47,731 nucleotides of DNA from Cyanobacteria bacterium OH_CBB_238 (GCA_023409995.1 JAEYQN010000130.1:1-47731), one strand, 5' to 3'; shown: positions 10,402 through 20,721, counted from the first letter of the stretch. Notes: generated by a model not told the origin, from the letters alone. Translations and numbers: made by a program.

Positions 10402-10788
10402 ATGAGCAATATATCAAAACCTGAAGCCCGAAAACAGATTTTCCTACTTTACACATTACCAATTATCCCCTCAATCTTGTTCCTAAGAAGAGGCGATATT
10501 GTAAGTGCTATGACAATAGTTGCACTATTTTGGTCTCTGGCTACAATATCAGTAATAGATCGATCTAAAGCAACACTAATAAATATTTATGGAAAAAAAG
10601 TTATAAAAATATTCTGTGATGCATTGGCCGCAATCGCATTGTTTTTAACATATATAATCACCGTAATCCCTTGTGGGTACTTGATGAAACTATTGAAAAG
10701 AGACCGATTAGCACTTGAAAGACAAGAAAAAAACACTTATTGGAAAAATATAAGTAACGATAAACATGACTATGAGAATCAATTCTAG
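10402..10788 (+). CDS. SxtJ-family membrane protein
   Basis: The 128-residue protein has paired hydrophobic segments at about 16-26 and 34-50 and a longer hydrophobic stretch at about 68-92. It closes with PCGYLMKLLKRDRLAL, the (F/L)-L-K-R-D-(P/R)-L ending seen in SxtJ proteins. SxtJ was named from the saxitoxin cluster, but relatives sit beside carbamoyltransferases in many bacteria. Here it lies between the DUF5989 gene and the carbamoyltransferase, with AGGTAATA before the ATG. A role in bringing the enzyme or its substrate to the membrane is an inference from context. Confidence 0.82.
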   Translation: MSNISKPEARKQIFLLYTLPIIPSILFLRRGDIVSAMTIVALFWSLATISVIDRSKATLINIYGKKVIKIFCDALAAIALFLTYIITVIPCGYLMKLLKRDRLALERQEKNTYWKNISNDKHDYENQF

Positions 10789-10800
10789 AGGAAGCGTATT

Positions 10801-12633
10801 TTGGCATACATATTAGGAATAAGTGCATATTATCATGATAGTGCTGCAGCTCTATTAAAAGACGACAAAATCATTGCAGCTGCTCAAGAAGAAAGATTCA
10901 CAAGAATAAAACATGACAGTGACTTTCCAAAAAATGCTGTAGAATACTGCCTACAAGAAGCGGGAATAGGCATACTGGATATTGATGCTGTAATATACTA
11001 TGAGAAACCTTTTATAAAATTTGAACGGATCTTAGAAACAAATCTGGCATTTGCACCACATAGTATGATTTCGTTTATAAAAAGCATGCCTGTGTGGTTA
11101 AACAAGAAATTATTTTTAACAAAAGAGATCGATAAACAGTTCGAAAATGGTCTTGCTTGCCCAATATACTATTCTTCCCATCATGAATCACATGCCGCAA
11201 GTGCTTTTTTCCCTTCTCCATTTAAAGAGGCAGCAATAATTTGCCTTGATGGTGTGGGAGAATGGAATACCACAACTTGGGGAGTGGGTAAAGACAATAT
11301 TATAAAATTACAAGAAGCAATTGAGTTTCCACATTCAGTTGGTCTTTTATATAGCGCCTTCACTGGCTATCTTGGGTTCAAAGTCAATTCAGGAGAATAC
11401 AAGGTTATGGGACTTGCGCCTTATGGTGAACCTAAATATGTGAATCTCATACTTGAAAACTTAGTTGATATAAAAGATGATGGTTCAATATGGCTAGACC
11501 AAAGTTATTTTGGTTACTGCAATGGCGACTATATGACAAACGAAAAATTTCATAAATTGTTTGGAGCCCCACCACGACTACCGGAATCAAAACTTACTCA
11601 AAAAGATATGGATATAGCTCGAAGCATACAAGAAGTAACAGAAATTATAGTACTAAAAATAGCAAACTATGTTTACTCACAGACAAAGCTTAAAAATTTG
11701 TGTTTAGCTGGGGGATGTGCTCTTAACTGTGTCGCTAACGGAAGAATTTTAAAGGACAGCCCTTTTGAAAATATTTGGATTCAACCAGCAGCAGGAGATG
11801 CTGGAGGTGCTCTTGGAGCGGCCTTAATTGCAAGCCACCACATTTTAAAAAATGATCGTAATCCTTTAAAACCCGATTCTCAATTTGGAAGTTTAATCGG
11901 AAATCACTATTCCTCTGAAGATGCAGAAAAAATTCTAAAAAAATATAATGCAGTATACACAAAATTTGAAAACGAAGAAACTCTTACAGAAACGCTTGCA
12001 CAGCTAATTTCTGAAGGGAATATAGTTGGAAACTTCTCAGGAAGAATGGAATTTGGACCAAGAGCATTAGGGAATAGAAGTATACTTGCAGATCCTAGAA
12101 ATTCCGAAATGCAAAAAAGACTTAATCTAGCTATAAAAAAACGAGAGTCTTTTAGACCCTTTGCCCCAAGCTGCATAGAAGAAGATGCGGATAAGTATTT
12201 TGATATTCCAAAAGGGCAAAAAAGCCCTTATATGCTAATAACAGCACCTATTAACAAAAAAATAAGAACACAAATTACTGATGAACAAAAAAAGCTAAAA
12301 GGACTAGCAAAACTAAATTACAAACGCTCAGAACTTCCTGCAATAACTCATGTTAACTATTCTGCAAGAATTCAGACTGTTTCAAAAGACTCTAATCCTA
12401 GATACTGGAATATAATAAACAAATTCAAACAAATAACTGGTTATGGAGTAATCGTTAACACTTCATTTAATGTAAGAGGAGAACCTCTTGTTTGCACTCC
12501 AGAGGAAGCTTATAAATGCTTTATGTTTACAGATATGGACATTTTAGTTATTGAAAACCTGATTTTCTTTAAAAATAAGCAGCCAAAACTTGAGGGCTCA
12601 GAAAAATATGAACAACAGTTTGAGCTAGATTAG
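10801..12633 (+). CDS. NodU/CmcH-family carbamoyltransferase
   Basis: The enzyme family moves a carbamoyl group from carbamoyl phosphate, through an adenylated intermediate, to a hydroxyl of a sugar or secondary metabolite. The product is 610 residues. It opens AYILGISAYYHDSAAALL and has the metal motif HHESHAASAF (about 127-136), the AGGCALNCVANG segment, GRMEFGPRALGNRSILADPR (about 414-433) and the C-terminal NTSFNVRGEPLV. The start is a TTG 8 bases after AGAGGA; no nearby ATG keeps the conserved N-terminus. Together with the two small membrane proteins it forms the known trio, but no glycan or natural-product cluster is adjacent, so the acceptor is unknown. The linked TPR protein may take part. 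Confidence 0.93.
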   Translation: MAYILGISAYYHDSAAALLKDDKIIAAAQEERFTRIKHDSDFPKNAVEYCLQEAGIGILDIDAVIYYEKPFIKFERILETNLAFAPHSMISFIKSMPVWLNKKLFLTKEIDKQFENGLACPIYYSSHHESHAASAFFPSPFKEAAIICLDGVGEWNTTTWGVGKDNIIKLQEAIEFPHSVGLLYSAFTGYLGFKVNSGEYKVMGLAPYGEPKYVNLILENLVDIKDDGSIWLDQSYFGYCNGDYMTNEKFHKLFGAPPRLPESKLTQKDMDIARSIQEVTEIIVLKIANYVYSQTKLKNLCLAGGCALNCVANGRILKDSPFENIWIQPAAGDAGGALGAALIASHHILKNDRNPLKPDSQFGSLIGNHYSSEDAEKILKKYNAVYTKFENEETLTETLAQLISEGNIVGNFSGRMEFGPRALGNRSILADPRNSEMQKRLNLAIKKRESFRPFAPSCIEEDADKYFDIPKGQKSPYMLITAPINKKIRTQITDEQKKLKGLAKLNYKRSELPAITHVNYSARIQTVSKDSNPRYWNIINKFKQITGYGVIVNTSFNVRGEPLVCTPEEAYKCFMFTDMDILVIENLIFFKNKQPKLEGSEKYEQQFELD

Positions 12634-12640
12634 TATAAAC

Positions 12641-12669
12641 TTGCTCTACATCTAATTTTAAAATACAAT
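12641..12669 (+). promoter_or_regulatory. Predicted promoter of polA
   Basis: TTGCTC and TACAAT are separated by exactly 17 bases, with about 57 bases to the polA ATG. The -35 context TTGCTCTA is identical to that proposed for rsgA at 37734. Confidence 0.5.
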
Positions 12670-12726
12670 AGTAACTACGGGATACGAGTAGTGCTTGAAT
12701 TTTTATGCAAGTAGTGGAGTAAAATA

Positions 12727-15621
12727 ATGAGTGAAAAGACATTAATTCTTGTAGATGGACATGCTGTTGCATATAGATATTTTTTCGCACTTGAAAGAAC
12801 TGGGATGAAAACATCGGATAATCAGCCAACTTGGGCTGTTTTTGGCTTTTTTAAAGCTCTTTTCGATCTCTTAAAAAATAAGAATATAACCCCAGATGCA
12901 ATTGCTGTTGCTTTTGATGTGGGGAGACAAACATATAGAGTTGATATGTTTCCGGAATATAAAGCGAATAGAGAATCAATGCCGGATACAATGAAGAGTC
13001 AATTAGGTTTAATTGTAGAAGGACTTCTAGCCTTCAACATCCCTATTTACACAAAAGAAGGTTTCGAAGCTGATGACGTAATCGGAACTATTGCTACAAA
13101 AGCAAAAAACTTAAAACATAAAACAATAATACTTACTGGCGACAAAGATTCTTTTCAACTTATTGACAGAGATGGTTATATAAAAGTTCTAATGCCCTCA
13201 AAAGGTGAGCTTGTTGAATATGATTGGTATAAAGTACAAGAAAAACTAGGGGTCTACCCTTATCAAGTAATTGACTACAAAGGTCTAAGCGGAGACACCT
13301 CAGACAATATTCCCGGAATAAAAGGTGTTGGGGATAAAACAGCCTGTAAGTTACTAACACGATTCGATACAATTGAAGAAATATATGATCATATTGATGA
13401 AATAAAAGAAAAAGCTTTAAAGCAAAAATTAATAGACAATAAAGAAATAGCTGATTTAAGCAAAGAGCTTGCAACAATACAAAGAAGTGTTGAAATAGAT
13501 TTTGATATAGAACATACGACACTTGAAATGCCAAATATAGATAAAGTTGTTGAATTTTTCAAGAAAAATCAATTTTATAGTTTTTTAAAAAACATAGATG
13601 AAATTGTGAGACCTTTTAAAATAGATTCGGACAAAATTGGAACTACTGAATCACGCCCATCAACAATAGAGTCACAAGAAGGGTTAATTGCTCCTACAAA
13701 ATCCGGACAAATGCAATTGGGGTTCAATTTCTCAGCACAACTAAATTCAACATCTAAACAAGAGTTTTCAATAACAAAAACAACTATTGACACGGAAGAA
13801 AAATTTGAAACATTCTTAGAAATATTAAAAAAGCAAACTCTTTTTTCATTAGATACAGAGACAACAAGCTTAAACCCGTTAGATGCAGACCTTGTTGGAA
13901 TATCAATTGGATATAACGAACAGATAACAAGCGTAAATTCGAAAATTAAAATTGACGAATCTAAAAATGATATGACACATACCGTGTATATTCCAATTTT
14001 TCATCAGGTTGGCGAACAACTTGAACTTGAATATGTTATAGAAAAACTAAGACCAATATTTGAAGATTCCAAAAGTTCAAAAACACTACAGAATGCAAAA
14101 TTTGACGTAAATATACTAAGAAAACATGGTATTAAGTTAAAAAATGTAATTTTTGACACAATGCTTGCAAGTTACGTAAAAGATTCCACAAGAAAACATG
14201 GGCTAAAAGTTCAAGCTAGTGAACATCTGGATTATATAATGACAGAATATGAAGAACTAACTGGTAAAGGGAAAAATATGATTCCAATGGAATCTGTTCC
14301 AATCGAATCTGCTTCTGACTATGCCTGTGACGATGCTTTTGCAACACTAGAATTAACGAGATACTGGAATAAAGAGCTTGATGAAAAAGAACTAGATTTA
14401 CTTCACACAATCGAAGTGCCACTATGCTTAGTATTAGCAGAGATGGAGTGGAATGGAATCAGCATTGATGCGAAATATTTAGAAGGACTTAAAAACGAAA
14501 TACAAGAAAAACTGGATACTACAGAAAGTAAGATATATCAAGCCGCAGGAGAAAATTTTAATATCAATTCTCCAAAGCAAGTTGCTGAAATTTTATTCGA
14601 TAAATTGCATCTAAAAACAAGAGGCAAAAATAAAACCAAAACAGGATACTCTACAAACGCAAAAATTCTTGAAGAACTTGCTGAAGAGCATCAAATTGCA
14701 AAAGACATACTCGAACAAAGACACTTAAATAAATTAAAAACGACATATATTGAAACATTGCCAGAATTAATCAGTCCAATAGATGGCAGGGTTCATACGA
14801 ATTTCAATCAGACAATCACAACAACAGGAAGGCTATCAAGTTCTAATCCTAACCTTCAGAATATACCAATCAGAACCGAACTGGGAAATAGAATAAGAGG
14901 AGCTTTCATTCCTAAAGACAGAGAAAACTCGATTATTCTGTCTGCTGACTATTCTCAAATTGAACTTAGGCTAATGGCTCATTGCTCAAAAGATGATAGC
15001 TTAATAGACGCTTTTTGCAATGACGAAGACGTACACTCCATAACTGCATCTAAAGTATTTGATGTCCCATTAGAGGAAGTTACAAAAGACATGAGATACA
15101 AAGCAAAAACAGTCAACTTTGGAATAGTCTACGGTCAATCTAGATTTGGATTGTCTTCTACGCTGGGTATTTCTCAGTTTGAAGCCCAAGAGTTTATAAA
15201 CAAATACTTCGCCACATACCCAGGTGTTAAAGACTATATGGACAGTACAATTAAATTTGCATATGAACATGGATATGTTGAAACACTATATGGAAGAAAA
15301 AGATATTTATTAGCAGAACTGACTAGTACTAATAGTAAAATCCAAGAAGCAGCCCAAAGAGCAGCGATAAATGCGCCTTTGCAAGGTACCGCTGCCGACA
15401 TTGTAAAATTAGCAATGAATAGGTTGCAAAAATATATTGATGAGTCTAATCTAAAATCACAAATTGTAATTCAAGTGCATGATGAACTTGTGCTTGAAGT
15501 TCCCAAAAATGAATTAGAAATCATTACAACACTCGTAAAAGAAGCAATGGAATTAGAACAACCATTCTTAGTTCCGCTAAAAGTCGATATAGCAACTGGT
15601 CCAAGCTGGATGGAAAATTAA
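12727..15621 (+). CDS. polA: DNA polymerase I
   Basis: The 964-residue product is slightly longer than the E. coli enzyme and has all three domains. The 5'-3' exonuclease (about 1-290) has LVDGHAVAYRYFFA, EADDVIGTIA and GLSGDTSDNIPGIKGVGDKTA. The 3'-5' proofreading domain keeps its acidic residues: LDTETTSL near 375, NAKFDVNIL near 457 and YACDDAFATLEL near 535, so proofreading is probably active, unlike many Gram-positive PolI. Polymerase motifs are A (SADYSQIELRLMAH, near 739), B (RYKAKTVNFGIVYGQ, near 790) and C (VHDELVLEVP, near 917). GTGGAG precedes the ATG. The downstream ORF overlaps its stop by one base. Confidence 0.97.
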   Translation: MSEKTLILVDGHAVAYRYFFALERTGMKTSDNQPTWAVFGFFKALFDLLKNKNITPDAIAVAFDVGRQTYRVDMFPEYKANRESMPDTMKSQLGLIVEGLLAFNIPIYTKEGFEADDVIGTIATKAKNLKHKTIILTGDKDSFQLIDRDGYIKVLMPSKGELVEYDWYKVQEKLGVYPYQVIDYKGLSGDTSDNIPGIKGVGDKTACKLLTRFDTIEEIYDHIDEIKEKALKQKLIDNKEIADLSKELATIQRSVEIDFDIEHTTLEMPNIDKVVEFFKKNQFYSFLKNIDEIVRPFKIDSDKIGTTESRPSTIESQEGLIAPTKSGQMQLGFNFSAQLNSTSKQEFSITKTTIDTEEKFETFLEILKKQTLFSLDTETTSLNPLDADLVGISIGYNEQITSVNSKIKIDESKNDMTHTVYIPIFHQVGEQLELEYVIEKLRPIFEDSKSSKTLQNAKFDVNILRKHGIKLKNVIFDTMLASYVKDSTRKHGLKVQASEHLDYIMTEYEELTGKGKNMIPMESVPIESASDYACDDAFATLELTRYWNKELDEKELDLLHTIEVPLCLVLAEMEWNGISIDAKYLEGLKNEIQEKLDTTESKIYQAAGENFNINSPKQVAEILFDKLHLKTRGKNKTKTGYSTNAKILEELAEEHQIAKDILEQRHLNKLKTTYIETLPELISPIDGRVHTNFNQTITTTGRLSSSNPNLQNIPIRTELGNRIRGAFIPKDRENSIILSADYSQIELRLMAHCSKDDSLIDAFCNDEDVHSITASKVFDVPLEEVTKDMRYKAKTVNFGIVYGQSRFGLSSTLGISQFEAQEFINKYFATYPGVKDYMDSTIKFAYEHGYVETLYGRKRYLLAELTSTNSKIQEAAQRAAINAPLQGTAADIVKLAMNRLQKYIDESNLKSQIVIQVHDELVLEVPKNELEIITTLVKEAMELEQPFLVPLKVDIATGPSWMEN

Positions 15622-16058
15622 TGAAAACATATAATATAACAAAAATAACAAAAATTATTATACTAATACTGTCACTAAATTGCATGACAATAACTCAAGC
15701 TGCCCCCCCGATAAACACTGTATCGTACCCTCAGCCTGCACAGCCTCAACAATACACTAACTTTAACTCTTGTATAAAAACTTACCCAATATCTAACGAA
15801 AGTCTACTTTATATGAGTTTGTCAGCAATTAGTGAAAATGGCTACAAAGTAGATGAAATACAATTTAAAACTGGGACAATTCTTTTCTCAGCAGGACAAA
15901 AACAATTTATCCTAACAACAGCGCGAAAAGATATAAAAAACACATTTATAAAAATACTACCGGCAGACAATAATTATAACTTTGCGCCAACCGCAATACA
16001 AAAAATATTTGCCTATATTGACTTAAACAAAGGTCTTGGAGTTCAAAGTATTATTTAA
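15621..16058 (+). CDS. Unrecognised small exported protein
   Basis: The start codon shares one base with the polA stop (taATGa), so it is probably translated by coupling. The 145 residues begin with a basic N-terminus, a hydrophobic stretch (about 11-24) and a likely cleavage site after TQA. A Pro/Gln-rich linker (about 30-45) and a small alpha/beta region follow, with one Cys in NFNSCIKTY. I recognise no family. The N-terminal cysteine context does not fit a clean lipobox, so a periplasmic location is more likely than a lipoprotein. A strong terminator follows. Confidence 0.72.
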   Translation: MKTYNITKITKIIILILSLNCMTITQAAPPINTVSYPQPAQPQQYTNFNSCIKTYPISNESLLYMSLSAISENGYKVDEIQFKTGTILFSAGQKQFILTTARKDIKNTFIKILPADNNYNFAPTAIQKIFAYIDLNKGLGVQSII

Positions 16059-16069
16059 TTTAAAATATA

Positions 16070-16096
16070 AAAAAGGAAGCTTATTGCTTCCTTTTT
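16070..16096. terminator. Bidirectional terminator after polA operon and pyk
   Basis: AAAAAGGAAGC (16070-16080) pairs over 11 bp with GCTTCCTTTTT (16086-16096) around a 5-base loop. A-runs and T-runs on the two sides make it work on both strands, between convergent genes. Confidence 0.88.
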
Positions 16097-16125
16097 CGCT
16101 AGTTGTATAATCCTGATTATTTTAA

Positions 16126-17571
16126 CTATTTGATATCATCAGCACCAATTCTGTGAACTCTTATAAAGTTAGTTCTGCCTGAAATTAGTTGAGGAATAGA
16201 TCCAATAATTATGATTCTTTCATCTTTTTGGAAATCAGTTTTTTCATATATGTATTCGTCAATTTTTTTCAGTAAATTAGAATCTAAAACAGTATCCCAT
16301 TCTTTAAAATCAGGTTGAATATCCCAACATAAGTTCAATCTTCTGCAAGTTTCAATTTTATCAGAAATTGCAATGATTGGAACATTTGGTTTTAGTTTTG
16401 ACAATAATTTTGGCGTGTATCCAGTTCTGGTAAATGCAAGAATTGCTTTTGCGTTTAAGTCTGTAGCCATTTTAACCGCAGCATTTGAAATTGCTTGAGG
16501 AGTAATTTCGTAATCTTCATTAATTTCCAAATCAAGATCAGAAAGCACAAAGTTACAAGATTCAACATTATTAGCAATCATTCTCATCATTTTAACTGCT
16601 TCAACAGGATAAGCACCCATTGCAGTTTCACCAGACAACATAACCGCATCTGTTCCATCAAGAATAGCATTAGCAACATCACTTGCTTCAGCTCTTGTTG
16701 GGATAGGATTTTCGATCATTGACTCTAACATTTGAGTAGCAACAATACAAACTTTTCTTTCTCTTATTGCTTTATCAATGATAACTTTTTGAGCAATTGG
16801 AACTTCTTCAGGAGACATTTCAATACCCAAGTCACCTCTAGCAACCATTACACCATCAGAAACTTTAACGATTTCGTCCAGGTTTTCCATTGCTTGTGGT
16901 TTTTCTAATTTAGCAATAACAGGAATATTTCCACCAAATTCACTGATATATTTTTTAGCTAATGTAATGTCAGCAGCTTCTCTAACAAAAGAAAGAGCTA
17001 CATAGTCAGCTTTTTGTTCAACAGCAAATTTAATAAATTTAACGTCTCTTTCTGTAACAGCAGCCAAACTAGCTGTTGCACCAGGAAGATTAAGTCCTTT
17101 TCTTTGCTTTAAAACATCACCGTGAACTACTTCAGCTTTAATAATTCCATCTTTTGATTCTAAAACCTTTAGTTCAATTTTTCCATCATCCATTAGAACT
17201 TTATCACCAGGTTTTACGTCATCAGCAATGCCTTTATAATCAACCGGAATAATATCTTTATCTGTTTGTTCTAGTTCATGTCTTAAAGTTAAAACTTGAC
17301 CAGGCTTAATATTAACAGATTCAGGCATACTTCCAACTCTGATCTTTGGTCCTTGCAAATCTACAAGAACAGGAATATATCTTCCTAATTCTTCTGATAC
17401 TTTTCTAACTATGCCAATTCTTTCAGCATGAGCATCTGCACTATCATGTGATGTATTAAGTCTAAACATAGACACACCAGCCTTAGCAAGCTTTGTAATC
17501 ATTTCGTGATTACAAGTTCCAGGTCCGATAGTTGCAACAATTTTTGTTTTTGATCTTTCAAATTTGTTCAT
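16126..17571 (-). CDS. pyk: Pyruvate kinase
   Basis: The enzyme makes pyruvate and ATP from phosphoenolpyruvate in the last step of glycolysis. The product is 481 residues. Motifs are KIVATIGPGT, FRLNTSHDSADAH, the catalytic IPVIAKLEKPQAMENLDEI with its Lys, the metal and phosphate segment VARGDLGIEMSPEEVP, ATQMLESMIENPIPTRAEASDVANAILDGTD and a C-terminal allosteric-type domain (AILAFTRTGYTPKLLSKLKP). The C-terminus lacks the extra PEP-utiliser domain found in some Firmicutes. GGAGAAGGA lies about 9 bases before the ATG. Single-gene unit, divergent from the transporter gene. Confidence 0.97.
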   Translation of the reverse strand: MNKFERSKTKIVATIGPGTCNHEMITKLAKAGVSMFRLNTSHDSADAHAERIGIVRKVSEELGRYIPVLVDLQGPKIRVGSMPESVNIKPGQVLTLRHELEQTDKDIIPVDYKGIADDVKPGDKVLMDDGKIELKVLESKDGIIKAEVVHGDVLKQRKGLNLPGATASLAAVTERDVKFIKFAVEQKADYVALSFVREAADITLAKKYISEFGGNIPVIAKLEKPQAMENLDEIVKVSDGVMVARGDLGIEMSPEEVPIAQKVIIDKAIRERKVCIVATQMLESMIENPIPTRAEASDVANAILDGTDAVMLSGETAMGAYPVEAVKMMRMIANNVESCNFVLSDLDLEINEDYEITPQAISNAAVKMATDLNAKAILAFTRTGYTPKLLSKLKPNVPIIAISDKIETCRRLNLCWDIQPDFKEWDTVLDSNLLKKIDEYIYEKTDFQKDERIIIIGSIPQLISGRTNFIRVHRIGADDIK

Positions 17572-17668
17572 TATAATGTTCCTTCTCCAAACGATTAAGT
17601 TAATTATATGCCAAACATGAAAAGCAGAACAATATTTCTATACACTAGCTTATTTTTCTTAAAAAACC

Positions 17669-17698
17669 TTGGTTTTCTTTACTTGATAGGCTTATTAT
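17669..17698 (+). promoter_or_regulatory. Possible promoter of transporter-ruvB unit
   Basis: TTGGTT and TATTAT are separated by 18 bases, 35 bases before the transporter start. The match is moderate in an AT-rich divergent spacer. Confidence 0.3.
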
Positions 17699-17732
17699 AG
17701 TATCATAGAGAGTGATATGCGGAGGATTTTTT

Positions 17733-19061
17733 ATGGAAATAATACACAACCTTGTGTCTGAACATGCCATGCTTATTGCAGGAATAGTACTACTAATCTC
17801 ATATTTTTTTATAGCAGTTGAAAAAATTTCGAAAGTTACAGTTGCACTTCTTGGAGCATCGGCAACAATATTCCTTGGGCTTGTTGCTCAATCTAGAGGA
17901 CATGGGCCATTTGATCCACATTATTTTATAAACTTCATTGATTTTAATGTCATTTTTCTATTGGTAAGCATGATGATAGTTGTCCACATATCAGCTCAAA
18001 GTGGCATATTTAACTGGCTAGCAATAGAGATGCTTAAGCTTACAAAAGGAAAACCAATATTGATATTGATATCTTTGGCTATATTTACCGCAGTAGCATC
18101 TGCTTTTTTGGACAATGTGACAACTGTAATTTTAGTTATGCCAATTACTTTTATAATAGCAAGAGAACTCGCATTAGACCCGATTCCATTCCTTATAACT
18201 GAAATCATCTCATCAAATATTGGAGGAACAGCAACATTAATAGGTGATCCACCAAATATTATTATTGGCAGCAGAGCTGGATTTTCATTTATGACCTTCT
18301 TAAATGAGCTCTCGGGGATTGTAATTGTAATTCTATTAATATCAATAGCGGTACTTGCTCTTCTCTTCAGAAAAAAACTACATGCAACCGAAGCTCAAAT
18401 GAATAAAATTATAAATATTGATAACTCAAAAACAATAACAAATAAACCGCTGATGATCCGTTCAATTATAACACTGGCACTTGTAATAATTGGATTTGTT
18501 TCCCACGACTTAACACACATTGAAACTTACCTTATAGCAATGATGGGCGCAAGCTTCTTACTCGCATTCGAAAAACCAGAAAATATCTTACCGAAAATAG
18601 AATGGAACACCATTTTCTTTTTCATAGGACTATTTACAATAATAGGGGGACTTGAAGCATCAGGAGCAATAAAAGTTATTGCTGAGTGGATATTAACAGT
18701 AACGAAAGGCAACGAATCTGCAACAGCAATGATAATATTGTGGGCGTCAGGAATTTTATCAGGAATAATAGACAATATCCCATATACCGCAACAATGGCT
18801 CCATTAATTCACCAAATAGAATTAGTTGAAGGTGCAAATTATGTACATCCATTATGGTGGTGTTTGTCGCTAGGGGCATGTTTAGGAGGCAACATGACAA
18901 TAATTGGAGCCGCAGCAAATGTGATTGTGGCAGAAACCGCCACTGCTGAAGGGCATAAAATATCTTTTTTAAAATTCTTTAAATATGGATTTATAATAAC
19001 AATTATTTCACTTATACTTAGTTCTATATACATTTACTATAGATTCTTAATTCACATATAA
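17733..19061 (+). CDS. ArsB/NhaD-type ion transporter
   Basis: This 442-residue membrane protein has about 11-12 hydrophobic helices and belongs to the ion-transporter superfamily that includes ArsB, NhaD and the P protein. The two inverted repeats are marked by [14 protein letters not shown] and [13 protein letters not shown], each with a D-N pair. [20 protein letters not shown] follows the first and [19 protein letters not shown] the second. The ATG at 17733 is 6 bases after GGAGGA; a GTG at 17712 upstream is disfavoured because it overlaps that ribosome site. The substrate (sodium/proton, anion or arsenite) is not decidable from sequence; no ars gene is nearby. The gap to ruvB is 14 bases. 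Confidence 0.85.
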   Translation: MEIIHNLVSEHAMLIAGIVLLISYFFIAVEKISKVTVALLGASATIFLGLVAQSRGHGPFDPHYFINFIDFNVIFLLVSMMIVVHISAQSGIFNWLAIEMLKLTKGKPILILISLAIFTAVASAFLDNVTTVILVMPITFIIARELALDPIPFLITEIISSNIGGTATLIGDPPNIIIGSRAGFSFMTFLNELSGIVIVILLISIAVLALLFRKKLHATEAQMNKIINIDNSKTITNKPLMIRSIITLALVIIGFVSHDLTHIETYLIAMMGASFLLAFEKPENILPKIEWNTIFFFIGLFTIIGGLEASGAIKVIAEWILTVTKGNESATAMIILWASGILSGIIDNIPYTATMAPLIHQIELVEGANYVHPLWWCLSLGACLGGNMTIIGAAANVIVAETATAEGHKISFLKFFKYGFIITIISLILSSIYIYYRFLIHI

Positions 19062-19075
19062 AGAGGATAAATACG

Positions 19076-20143
19076 TTGGCAATTTTTTCTGATGACGACA
19101 ATAAAAAACAATCAATTCCCAGAGAAGAAATATCTTCTCAAAAAATTGAATTTGATATGTCTTTTGAATCAAATATAAGACCAAAACTATTCAAAGATTA
19201 CATTGGCCAAAGCTCCTTAAAAGAAACCCTTTCAATTTCAATTGAAGCTGCTAAAAAACGTGAATTACCTTTAGATCATTTACTTTTTTATGGACCACCA
19301 GGATTAGGAAAAACAACATTGGCTGGAGTTATCGCAAATGAAATGGGTAGCAACATAAAAATAACATCAGCCCCCGCACTAGAAAGACCAAGAGACATCA
19401 TTGGAATACTTATGTCATTAAAAGGAGGAGAAGTTCTATTTATTGATGAAATTCACCGCCTAAATAAAATTGCAGAGGAAATATTATACCCGGCAATGGA
19501 AGACTTCTTTCTCGACATGACAACAGGAAAAGCTCAAAGTGTAAAAACACTAAGGATCCCTGTTCCAAAATTCACTCTAATTGGAGCGACAACAAAAGCT
19601 GGAGCGCTATCAGGTCCATTAAGAGATAGATTTGGGATTATACATAGGTTGGAATTTTATACGATTGAGGAACTAACGCAAGTTGTTTCAAGAACAGCAA
19701 CTATACTAAACATAGAAATTACTGCAGATGGGGCTAAGGCAATTGCAAGAAGATCAAGAGGAACACCAAGAATAGCCAACAGATTAGTAAAAAGGGTCAG
19801 TGATTTTGCTTTAGTTAAAGCTGATGGAACAATAACCGAAACCATAGCTAATGAGGCACTTGATGTACTAAAAATAGATAAATATGGGTTAGATAACACT
19901 GACAGGTCGCTAATGGAACTTATTATTGAAAAGTATAATGGTGGCCCAGTCGGATTAGAAACGCTTGCTGCAGCGCTTGGAGAAGACTCAAAAACGATAG
20001 AAGACGTATATGAGCCTTATCTATTGCAAGAAGGATTTATTCAAAGAACTCCAAGAGGGCGAAAAATAACAAACTTTGCCTGCAAGTGCCTTGGGTACAA
20101 AAATATGGTTGACCAACAGTCATTATTTAAAGAAGAACTCTAA
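19076..20143 (+). CDS. ruvB: Holliday junction branch migration ATPase RuvB
   Basis: RuvB drives branch migration of Holliday junctions with RuvA. The 355-residue product has [11 protein letters not shown], Walker [14 protein letters not shown] (about 70-82), Walker [11 protein letters not shown], sensor 1 [10 protein letters not shown], the arginine-finger segment GPLRDRFG and a C-terminal winged helix with [10 protein letters not shown]. The start is TTG, 8 bases after AGAGGA. The first 25 residues are a polar extension before the conserved core. The 3' end overlaps the convergent YhcH-like gene by 4 bases. ruvA and ruvC are not in the window. Confidence 0.97.
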   Translation: MAIFSDDDNKKQSIPREEISSQKIEFDMSFESNIRPKLFKDYIGQSSLKETLSISIEAAKKRELPLDHLLFYGPPGLGKTTLAGVIANEMGSNIKITSAPALERPRDIIGILMSLKGGEVLFIDEIHRLNKIAEEILYPAMEDFFLDMTTGKAQSVKTLRIPVPKFTLIGATTKAGALSGPLRDRFGIIHRLEFYTIEELTQVVSRTATILNIEITADGAKAIARRSRGTPRIANRLVKRVSDFALVKADGTITETIANEALDVLKIDKYGLDNTDRSLMELIIEKYNGGPVGLETLAAALGEDSKTIEDVYEPYLLQEGFIQRTPRGRKITNFACKCLGYKNMVDQQSLFKEEL

Positions 20144-20592
20144 ACTACTTTAAGCTTAAAAACTGCCTTTTTAACAAAGCATTTTTCATCAACTGAAATA
20201 GATGGTTGATGCAAGTCAAAAGGAAATAGAATAAAAAATCTACCTGGCATTGCTTCAATAAAGTCAACACTAGCATCCACAAAAGCTAAATCTTTTTCTA
20301 TATCATACAAATAATCATTCTTGATCTCAGATCGATTTGCGTATCCTATTTTTTCTTTACCACTTATGACTAGTTGGATGTCTATGTATTTATTATGAAA
20401 CTCTGGCTTGGAATCTGTTTCATTTTTTGTATCATATTCCTGAATAGAAACATAAACATTATCTGCGTCTATATTATGTCTACCACAATTAAGATCTTGT
20501 AAATTATTGCTATTAATAAAATCAACAACTTTATCAATATATGGATTAAGACTACTATAAAATTTTAGATTATCTAAGCTATCAACTATCAA
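20140..20592 (-). CDS. YhcH/YjgK/YiaL family protein (DUF386)
   Basis: The 150-residue length fits this cupin-like family, which includes NanQ and EbgC and is linked to sugar anomer or sialic-acid handling. Family features are [21 protein letters not shown], with Glu and His likely metal ligands, and [15 protein letters not shown] with a further His. The start is a TTG at 20592, 7 bases after AGGAG; there is no upstream ATG. It is convergent with ruvB and overlaps its end. No sugar-catabolic gene is adjacent, so the substrate is unknown. Confidence 0.85.
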   Translation of the reverse strand: MIVDSLDNLKFYSSLNPYIDKVVDFINSNNLQDLNCGRHNIDADNVYVSIQEYDTKNETDSKPEFHNKYIDIQLVISGKEKIGYANRSEIKNDYLYDIEKDLAFVDASVDFIEAMPGRFFILFPFDLHQPSISVDEKCFVKKAVFKLKVV

Positions 20593-20721
20593 AATAAATC
20601 TCCTATTTTTTCAAAGATTATACCAAATTATAAAAATTTACAATATTAAGTGTTTTTAAAATAATAGGCAATATTTAAAAATGAAAATACTTTATTATAT
20701 TGAGATCAGATGAGGAATATC

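Noticed and set aside
10193..10405. 70-codon plus-strand ORF overlapping the DUF5989 gene
   Set aside because: No ribosome site, and its product is unlike any family. The 51-residue frame with AGGAG and DUF5989-like sequence explains the DNA.
13160..13534. 124-codon minus-strand ORF inside polA
   Set aside because: Antisense shadow of the exonuclease domain.
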